From Eustoma russellianum (lineage: Eukaryota > Streptophyta > Magnoliopsida > Gentianales > Gentianaceae): a stretch of 64,000 bases of DNA. Shown in pieces: positions 57,116 to 64,000 of this stretch. The position numbers and the translations under genes were made by a program. The notes under the pieces are model-generated. The model had not been told where the DNA came from. It saw nothing but the letters and a program-made list of their open reading frames with translations, and made no database searches. The stretch spans positions 37,589,932 through 37,653,931 of the forward strand of contig AP025042.1 in NCBI GenBank assembly GCA_036186865.1, written 5' to 3'. The number at the start of each line of letters is the position of its first letter. The first letter of the stretch is position 1.

Positions 57116-58252
57116 TCAAGGGGAGGAGATGAATGCTGAAACATATGTTGCCATGAACAAAGCAAAGAACATCAATGGAGCTGCTGCCATGTTGTTAATT
57201 GGACTTGCATCTGATGAATTGTTGTCCGGTGAGGGTACAGCATTATTCCCTTTTCCTACAAGAAAAAAAACTATTAGCATAAGGACTCATGTTTTAGATA
57301 TAAAACTCGAGACTTTTAGACACTACAAATAAATCATACCTTCAGGAAGTGGTGTACTAGGAGAGGCCGGTGATGACCCAGGGCCAGAGGGGGATTTTGT
57401 TGGAGAAGCTGCTGCAATAGCCAATGTGGTAGCAAATTTAATAGAAAATATTAATCTATATACATACATTTAGTCATAATAATGTGTTTTCTTAAAAGAG
57501 GATGTGTCTTATAGCAACTGGTAAGGTTGTTGTTTTTTGACCTTGAGGCCACAGGTTCGAGTCCCGGACACAGCTTCTAGCACAAAGTGTAGAATAAGGC
57601 TACGTGCATTAGATCGTAAAGCGATTTGGTTATTTTCTGAACTCTGCGCAAATACGAGTGGCTAGTGCATATATATGTGTGTGTATATATATGTATGTAT
57701 ATATATCTCGACACACACATACACACACATGTCTAAAACTTAAATTTACAAAGCCATTGAACAGAATGAATCACCTAAACCATTGATGAGTAAGCGGTTC
57801 GCTCTCTCGATGGTAAGTGGCAGTGAGTTTTGAACAATATGTAGCGGACATCAACATTAAATAATAAGTGATATTTTACTAATTCAGACTGTTAAATAGG
57901 AATCATACGAAACAAGATGTAACATACCACCCTTGCATTGGCTGACCGGAGGAGTCTGGACCTTGCAAGCTTTAGGTAGCTCTAATGCTTGAGTTTGGTT
58001 AATACTGATCCCCAAGGACGAGCCACCACCGTTAAGAACTTGACACAAGCACTGTGGCTCCGAGCTGACGACGCTACTAAGCTGACTGCAACATCCAGAT
58101 GGAGGAGTTGAGGCTTTTCCTTGTATGTAGTTTAGGCATGATGACATGCTAATTATGGCGCTCGAGCAATCAGTGGATTGAGCCATGGCTCTATACCAGG
58201 TCATGGTCATTATCAAGAGTGTCATGGCCATTTGAATTTTTGGAAATGCCAT
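57116..58252 (-). CDS. GPI-anchored non-specific lipid transfer protein (LTPG/YLS3-like), 3 exons, 178 aa
   Basis: Exons 57928-58252, 57340-57411 and 57116-57255 (325 + 72 + 140 nt). Residues 1-24 form a signal peptide ending AMA. The eight-cysteine motif is complete: Cys29, Cys39, Cys54-Cys55, Cys68-x-Cys70, Cys96 and Cys106. Then a Ser/Pro-rich, arabinogalactan-like linker (KSPSGPGSSPASPSTPLPE) and a polar stretch NNSSDAS, followed by a hydrophobic tail MAAAPLMFFALFMATYVSAF, a GPI-attachment signal. Such proteins bind lipids at the outer plasma membrane and wall surface and help cuticle or suberin formation; the exact role here is inferred. Intron 1 contains an Au-like SINE. Confidence 0.93.
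57500..57672 (+). mobile_element. Au-like SINE within intron 1 of the LTPG gene (antisense)
   Basis: Best-preserved copy: TAGCAACTGGTAAGGTTGTTG (box A region), GACCTTGAGGCCACAGGTTCGAGTCCCGG (box B), ACAGCTTCTAGCACAAAG, AGAATAAGGCTACGTGC and CTCTGCGCAAATACGAGTGG, then AGTGCATA. Followed by a TATG/TA microsatellite (57672-57735). Confidence 0.8.
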
Positions 58253-58351
58253 TGGAAATACGAAATGGTATTTGTGTGGAATGGTGATGAGGAAGTTGGT
58301 AATTAGTGAAATGGTGGGATTGGTTTGTGATGAGAAAAGAAAGGGTTGTGT

Positions 58352-58360
58352 GTTTATAAA
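58352..58360 (-). promoter_or_regulatory. TATA box of the LTPG gene
   Basis: The minus strand reads TTTATAAACA about 100 bp upstream of the ATG at 58252. Good position and context. Confidence 0.5.
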
Positions 58361-58639
58361 GAAGAGTTTGAGGAAAGGGTCAACTGAAAATTAGCTTTGT
58401 TGTTGTTGACCTACCTTTCCTACTTTGCTTTGTTTAGAAGCATATTAGGGCCGACGCGTATGTGTATTATTATGTGAAATTTTGCTTCTGCATAATTTCG
58501 TTAGTTATACTACGTACTAACGAACCCCTTTGAATAATCACTTCTCCGAATCTTCTTGTTTTTTCTTAATGTAAATTGTTATTTTTTATTCTAAAAGAAA
58601 GCATTGAGGTTGCTCAAAGTTAGCGACTGATAATATGTA

Positions 58640-58810
58640 TAAAAGAATGTTTTCGGTACACTAGGATCTCGCATTTACATAGGAGCCGGAAAGGGGTTGG
58701 ATTGTTTTATTTTGTACAAACGACTGTTTCTGCAACTCAAACATATAACATCAAGATTACACAGCAGTAACTTTACCAGTTACTACGGGACTCGTCTTCA
58801 TTAATGATAC
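58640..58810 (-). mobile_element. Au-like SINE (minus), upstream of the LTPG gene
   Basis: The minus strand reads GTAACTGGTAAAGTTACTGC (box A region), TAATCTTGATGTTATATGTTTGAG, CAGAAACAGTCGTTTGTACAAA, then CAATCCAACCCCTTTCCGG and TGTAAATGCGAGATCCTAG. The order fits Au; box B is decayed. Confidence 0.55.
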
Positions 58811-59011
58811 CTATGCAAGGACAAAATAATATATGATAAAACTATAGCTTGACCATCATTCTAAGAGCCAAAAAGATTTCGAGATTTTTGACTTTCAGAT
58901 ATGGCGTTTGTATTGTAGGACGAGAAATATTGAAACTTCCGATTACATCAGGTGTGACTCATATACTCAAACTTTAAGGTAATGGGTGTTGATAACTCAT
59001 CCTCATATAAT
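58811..59011. other. intergenic
   Basis: No feature supported. Confidence 0.4.
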
Positions 59012-59257
59012 TTATGTATTTTATTTCAGAGTGTCCGATGTAGTATAATATTCTCAACGCCCGTCTTCACGTAGCAACGTGACTTGACATACACACGCGC
59101 CTTAGGACCCGCATTCAATCATAAGCCACAAGTGTTATGTATTTTATTTCAGAGTGTCCGATGTAGTATAATATTCTCAACGCCCGTCTTCACGTGGCAA
59201 CATGACTTGACATACACACGCGTCTTAGGACCTGCATTCAATCATAAACCACAAGTC
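59012..59257. repeat. 123-bp tandem duplication, with a third partial copy at 59441-59488
   Basis: Two copies (59012-59134 and 59135-59257) differ at only a handful of bases. Both contain TTATTTCAGAGTGTCCGATG and CTTCACGTRGCAAC. The third part-copy keeps TTATGTATTTTATCTCA. The frames across it are not genes. Confidence 0.85.
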
Positions 59258-59489
59258 AAACACGAATATATGGACTAGGATGAGAGGAGACAATAAATGG
59301 CCAATCATGGGTCAGACAAGGTGAGAGTCCATATTTTAAACATGCACTGATACCATGTTAAAACTTGGTCTTACATGACGTGATGTTCATACCACTCAAA
59401 ACCTTAAGGCAATGGGTGATGATAATTCATCCTCATATAACTTATGTATTTTATCTCAAAGTGTACGACGTGGAACAATATTCTCAACA

Positions 59490-60439
59490 AGAAATAAGCG
59501 AGGGGGTATTTTTTTTACTTAAGGAATATATTAACATTTTTATTCTCCCTTTCTCTATGTGACAGTGTACTATTTTCAGTATATGTCAGTTTAACAAATT
59601 TAGAAGTATTTTGTTTTATCATATTAAAATGAACCCTCGTGTTGCATTTTATTACTTAAACAAACATTATGCCTCCACTAAATCACTGCATTTATTGAAT
59701 TTTCACAGTTCTAAGACAATTTGTAAAATTTTATGAAAAGTCATATAGACTCTTACATTTATTGGGACTTGTATAAATACCAATATGTTAAATCCTGGAT
59801 GAAAAATCAGAAGAATAATGTTTTAGATGCACTGGACAAAACTAAAACATATGTAGAGAATTCATAAAATATTTATTTTTACACGGGTAACAATCTTATC
59901 AAGTGTATTTGGGAAATAGAGTTCCAGGATACCAGATGCCAATCATTCTCAATGAGAAGATTGGACTAGCATCAAATCAAAAAAACGATGAAGCTAAAGA
60001 TTTTTAGAAACAGTTTCTTGATTCTGAATTTTTCTATAATTTTTATCGATATTAAATCTTCTGATTTTTCTCTAATTTCTTGATGTTTCTTTCAATTCTA
60101 GTTATGTCTTTTTCAGATTTCAAATGACAACTGCATAATACGTAGGGTAAATTGGTGAACTAATAGGGTCCTCATGGTATCACGTTTCGTCATTATTTTG
60201 CAAAATATCCACTAGTTTATGTAATCACTTGTATTTCCTCACTCCTTCAAAAATAATTTGAATAATTAAGAATTTATTCTCTTCTCTTTACCTTTTACGA
60301 CTATATCACCCATTTAATATGTTAAATTTGTTCATCTTTTGTAGGAAAGGTTTTCTTTTATTTGTTGCTACTCATGTTATCTCATATATTCATTAATGTA
60401 TGTAGTGTTTTCATTTCCAATAGAGTCAAAGAAACATTG
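59490..60439. other. AT-rich intergenic, nothing recognised
   Basis: No supported gene, RNA or repeat end. Confidence 0.5.
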
Positions 60440-60675
60440 TTTTTTGACTTTAGAATATGATGGAATAAAGCAAAATGACTCACTAAATTGGCTTGACTGT
60501 GCTTCTTATACTGTAAAGTATCAGTTGATTGACACAACTTGACGTAATTTTCATTATAGGTCATCGGAAATTGTGTGTTTCTAACACATATGCATGGTTG
60601 CGTACATCCAACTCCCATACCTTGTCATAGACGGAGACTCTAACGCAATAGTGTAATGTTGTTGTTGTACGTGCA
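60440..60675 (+). mobile_element. SINE with TTG-type tail, copy 4
   Basis: Starts with the AAAATGACTCACTAAATTGG block. Then GTAAAGTATCAGTTGATTGAC, CACAACTTGACG, TCATTATAGGTCATCGG, TGCATGGTTGCGTACATCC and TTGTCATAGACGGAGAC, ending TGTAATGTTGTTGTTG. Confidence 0.75.
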
Positions 60676-61030
60676 CCGCCTCAAATGGATTCTCACTGGG
60701 AGAACATACATCAATATTTTTGCCTTATGTTCATGGTATGGTAGATAGTTTTACAATTCACATTGATTCCATGGCATGTGAACAATCATTACATGATAGC
60801 TCACATAGTCTATCATAATATAGCAGTTTACAAAAGGAATTAATAGGATGACACATATCGTGCTGGCATGATAGTGCTGCTTATTTTTCGCACCTATTTC
60901 CGGTGATGTATGTGATATTATTCAGGCGGAATTTAGAAGAAAGTTATAGTCGATTCTGTAAGGTTGTGTTCCTTGTGACGTTTTAGTTATATGATTTATA
61001 ATCAAATCTTAATTGGTTATTTACGAAGGG
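60676..61030. other. intergenic, nothing recognised
   Basis: No supported feature. Confidence 0.4.
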
Positions 61031-61285
61031 TTATCTAAAAAGGCCATGTCTTTAAGTGAAAGAGACACACTTTTCATTAAAAGGATATGCCCATTTATCA
61101 AAGAGGCGCTATTCTAAAGGTTATGATGGACATACCTTTTGGTTAATATGGACATACCTTTTGGTTATCTAAAAAGGTTATGTCTTTAAGTTAAAGAGAC
61201 ACAATTCTTCATTAAAAGGATATGCTCATTTATCAAAGAGGCGTTATTCCAAAGGTTATTATGGACATACCTTTTGGTTAATATG
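61031..61285. repeat. 134-bp tandem duplication
   Basis: Copies 61031-61164 and 61165-about 61285 share TTATCTAAAAAGG, ATGTCTTTAAGT, AAAAGGATATGC, CATTTATCAAAGAGGCG and GACATACCTTTTGG. The TACCTTTTGGTTAATATGGA motif itself repeats near the junction. Confidence 0.8.
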
Positions 61286-61289
61286 GATA

Positions 61290-62264
61290 GCCTGGTTGAT
61301 TGGATTTACTTATCCATGGAAGCTAAAGCTTACACAGTCATATAAGCTAAAGCTGGAACTAACATATAATTGCGATATCTTTTGTAGTAACATGATTATA
61401 GCTAGTGAGATGTATAATTATAACAGTAAATATGCATTACTTACAGTGACATGATGTTAAATATTACCCTGTACGTCCTAAGTAAAATCTGGAAGATATT
61501 CAAGCTTATGGAGAGTCTAGAAAGGATTAATTTAGCCTCTTCTGTCTTCATGTTACTATTATATTGTAGACTAATTTGATTACGACATATGTAGAGTATG
61601 AATATGTCGTGCACTAACAGGAGAAATAATTGTTTTTTTCTGCAAAAATCTTTGCTTTAACACGGGAGCAGCAATCTAACCCAAAGATTTTGGCTGAATT
61701 TACTCATATGTGATCCTCATAGTTAGACATGACTTTTTTTTATCTAAAAGAACATAATATCACTATATTTTTACGCCATGGTAGGTCTTAGTTTCTCCAA
61801 CTCTTGAAAAAATCCTCTCCAATAGTAATAGTAGTAATAATAATAATAAATAAATAGTGACTAACATACTACAATTCATAATGAAGACGCAAAGCAACGA
61901 AATTTGATGTATAACACTGACAGTATCATATTGGATCGGTTACTTGATTTGTTTAGCTTGAATTTCTAAAATACATTTACTATTTTTAGAAGAATGTGTT
62001 GCTTACTAAGCTTTCTTTTGCAACATTTGATCACTTTTTAGTTGAATAATTAACATCAGGGAGAGGAAAAGTTACTGAAGTAACATGATGCTACAAAAAG
62101 ATCAACGAGAAAAATGTTCTAAAAATAGTCTAATAGCCATTCACATTCGCTTGAGGGAGACGGAGAAAACAACAAAAGAATTCATTCTAAGTTAATTTTA
62201 TTTGCTAATAGAATTCACCATTCCACGAGTGCAAAATTTCAAGTAGTTACCCAAAAATATAGTT
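61290..62264. other. AT-rich intergenic, nothing recognised
   Basis: A short (AATAAT)n stretch near 61830. No supported gene. Confidence 0.5.
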
Positions 62265-62545
62265 CAGTTGGTACTTGGCTTAAAAATTGTTATAAAAAAG
62301 GCAACAGTTCAGATCCGGAGACACTCGCAGTGTGTGCGCTCTATTTCTGCTAGTCTGTAGAGGACAATTGCTACACTTCTGATAGTTTATAAACAACACT
62401 TAGTGTGGGTCTTCGTACGCAGCCTCACCAATCTAGGAGGCCGCTGGGCACCTGATTTACATCTTACACAAAGCTCTATGAAGCTGGGGAAATGGAGGCC
62501 CAGAGCGAGGGATTTCACTTTTTGATACAAAAATTTCTTAGTAGT
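62265..62545 (+). mobile_element. tRNA-derived SINE, AGCTCAGTTGG family
   Basis: ATATAGTTCAGTTGGTAC (box A), CAGTTCAGATCCGGAGAC (box B region), CGCAGTGTGTGCGC, CTTAGTGTGGGTC and GAGGCCGCTGGGCACCTGATTTACATC, then CCCAGAGCGAGGGATTTCAC. One of the more complete copies. Confidence 0.7.
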
Positions 62546-62583
62546 TAGTTAAAAAGTCAGCTATGAGCCGACCTCAATGACCA

Positions 62584-62894
62584 GTCTAGGGCTGTTGAAC
62601 GAACCGAACAGTTCGTAAATTATTCGAGTTCGGTTCGTGTTCAGTTCGTATTCGTCCGGTAGTTATTTGTTAACGAGCCAAATTCGAACAAATATTCGAG
62701 TTTGTTTAGTTAAACGAGGCGAACAGTTCGCAAACAGTTCAGCTCGTTTAAACAGTTATAAGGTTATCGAGCCGAACTCGAACCAATTTTAAAGTTCGTT
62801 TAGCTAAGCGAACCGAGCCGAACAGTTCGTTTAGCTAAAAGAATTCGAATTCGAAAACCTAGTATTCGGTTCGATTCGGTTCGTTAACACTCCT
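62584..62894. mobile_element. hAT-like MITE, copy 2
   Basis: About 310 bp, with ends near TAGGGCTGTTGAACGAACC and GGTTCGTTAACACTCCT. A perfect 8-bp duplication AATGACCA (62576-62583 and 62895-62902) fits hAT. The interior resembles the element at 51855 in inverse orientation. Confidence 0.85.
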
Positions 62895-63079
62895 AATGAC
62901 CACCACCCCATCCCTCCTTTACTCCTCATTCCCATTCCACAAAGTTCTATGCATATATAACTCCTCTCATCGCCACGCCAACAACATCAAATTTTTAGTC
63001 TGACCACTCATTCTTGAACCACATAATCAACAAAATGGGCAAATAATCACCTTTCCCACGATTCAATCCAGGTTTAGTG

Positions 63080-63292
63080 TTAATAAAGCAAAATGACTCA
63101 CTTGATTGGCAACAATTTTTGTATTGTGAAGTAGAAGTTGATCGACACAGCTTGACGCAATTTTCATTATGGGTCATCGAGAAACAACATTTGTGTGCTT
63201 ATAACGCATAGATATGGTTGCATACATCCGATCCCTCAAACCCCGCCATAGACGGGAGGTTCTAAGGCAATGGTGTAACGTTGTTGTTGTTG
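63080..63292 (+). mobile_element. SINE with TTG-type tail, copy 5
   Basis: TAAAGCAAAATGACTCACTTG, TTGTATTGTGAAGTAGAAGTTGATCGACACAGC, TATGGGTCATCGAG, ATGGTTGCATACATCCG, CGCCATAGACGGGAGG and GGTGTAACGTTGTTGTTGTTG. Confidence 0.8.
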
Positions 63293-63299
63293 AATCTTG

Positions 63300-63690
63300 G
63301 TTATCATTAAGTCACTACATTGCCCAAACATTAATACACCATGCACTACTTACATTGGTTCAAAGTTTTACCCGTTGCATGAATTTTGTTACTGGTAGTA
63401 CTGACATTTTTCTCTCTTTTCCACTTTGCAGCCCTGGTTGCCCCTCTATCAGCTTCAGGTATCTGTGCTGTTTGACAAAGTAATCTCAATTTATTTTACA
63501 TTTTCTCTACAACAAGTTTCTTGAAGAAGAAAAGAAAAAAGAAAACGAAAATTCAGTGTCAGTAAAATTATGTAAACACATCATACTGAAAGAGTTTCAA
63601 ATTTTTTACAGGCCCAACTTGAAGAGTGCTGAAATAGCAATACGTTATTCGGTTAAAACATTATTCTACAAACTGTTGAACGAAATTATT
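63300..63690. other. intergenic, nothing recognised
   Basis: The 63214-63483 open frame overlaps SINE tail sequence and has no domain. Confidence 0.4.
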
Positions 63691-63699
63691 CGTATCGCT

Positions 63700-63930
63700 C
63701 AGGGCATAGTCCAGTTGATATTCGGGTTTAGATTTGATCCAAGAGATTAAAAGTTCGATTACAGGAACACGCACAAGTTGCACTATTGCTAGGCCGAATG
63801 TCTTGTTTGCGGGAGGATATCTTGTGTGGGTCATTGCCAAGTCATCACCCAACATAAGAAATCGCTAGGCTGCATCCTCCACAATCCTCCTTGGTGTTAG
63901 GACGGTGGGCCCAGAGCGAAGCTCCAAATT
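63700..63930 (+). mobile_element. tRNA-derived SINE, AGCTCAGTTGG family
   Basis: GGGCATAGTCCAGTTGATATTC (box A), AAAAGTTCGATTACAGG (box B), ACACGCACAAGTTG, GCTAGGCCGAATG, TTGTGTGGGTCATTGCC and GGGCCCAGAGCGAAGCTCC. Confidence 0.65.
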
Positions 63931-63949
63931 ATTCTTTCGGGTTGAGGGC

Positions 63950-63966
63950 GGGGGGGGGGGGGGGGG
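63950..63966. repeat. G17 homopolymer, followed by (AAAAAG)n at the window end
   Basis: Seventeen consecutive G in an already G-rich stretch, then a purine-only tract to 64000. True length is uncertain, since such runs are error-prone in assemblies. Confidence 0.8.
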
Positions 63967-64000
63967 TTTGGAGGGGCCGGAGGAAAAGAAAAAGAAAAAG

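Noticed and set aside
1..64000. CRISPR arrays, bacterial operons, integrated viral genome, biosynthetic cluster or other novel multi-gene system
   Set aside because: No regularly spaced repeats with unique spacers, no polycistronic layout, no viral movement or coat genes beyond LTR retrotransposon parts, and the five genes are functionally unrelated.

Overview
This window is nuclear DNA of a flowering plant, most likely a eudicot. Genes are split by GT-AG introns, DNA is AT-rich, and most of the sequence is transposable elements. I can support five real protein-coding genes, all on the minus strand, plus one unidentified gene or gene-like fragment at the left edge. The species cannot be named from the sequence alone.

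Genes, left to right: a four-exon glyoxalase/VOC-fold protein (1174-3416); a single-exon DUF1677 zinc-finger-like protein (7181-7537); a nine-exon plastid folate-biopterin-transporter (FBT/BT1) family protein (25236-32201); a two-exon FCS-like zinc finger (FLZ, DUF581) protein (43785-44865); and a three-exon GPI-anchored lipid transfer protein (57116-58252). I joined exons by hand using splice sites, reading phase and family knowledge. Every joined reading frame closes with consistent phase. The genes are unrelated in pathway and do not form a cluster.

Mobile DNA: two Copia elements with identified LTR ends and perfect 5-bp target duplications (9183-13295, AGTGT; 20198-23347, CTCTC). Both are internal deletion derivatives. 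The second is nested inside an older Copia reverse transcriptase on the opposite strand. A solo LTR (17376-18286) has a perfect CGTAT duplication. A nearly full-length but dead LINE (36914-41682) has a 15-bp duplication that overlaps the tail of a SINE. A second LINE fragment lies at 54520-56830. At least three tRNA-derived SINE families are present. So are Tourist-like, hAT-like and MULE-like non-autonomous DNA elements, and probable gypsy LTR remnants around 19.0-19.8 kb and 33.8-36.5 kb.

The most interesting pattern is a small hairpin MITE family of about 145-185 bp. There are six complete copies (615, 6809, 13717, 46137, 50581 and 56628) and two partial ones. Five complete copies have perfect 9-bp target duplications, which points to Mutator-type transposition, and nearly all carry a G-box/ABRE-like CACGTG motif in their arms. 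I found no CRISPR, operon, viral genome or novel multi-gene system; the novelty here lies in repeat structure and nested insertions.
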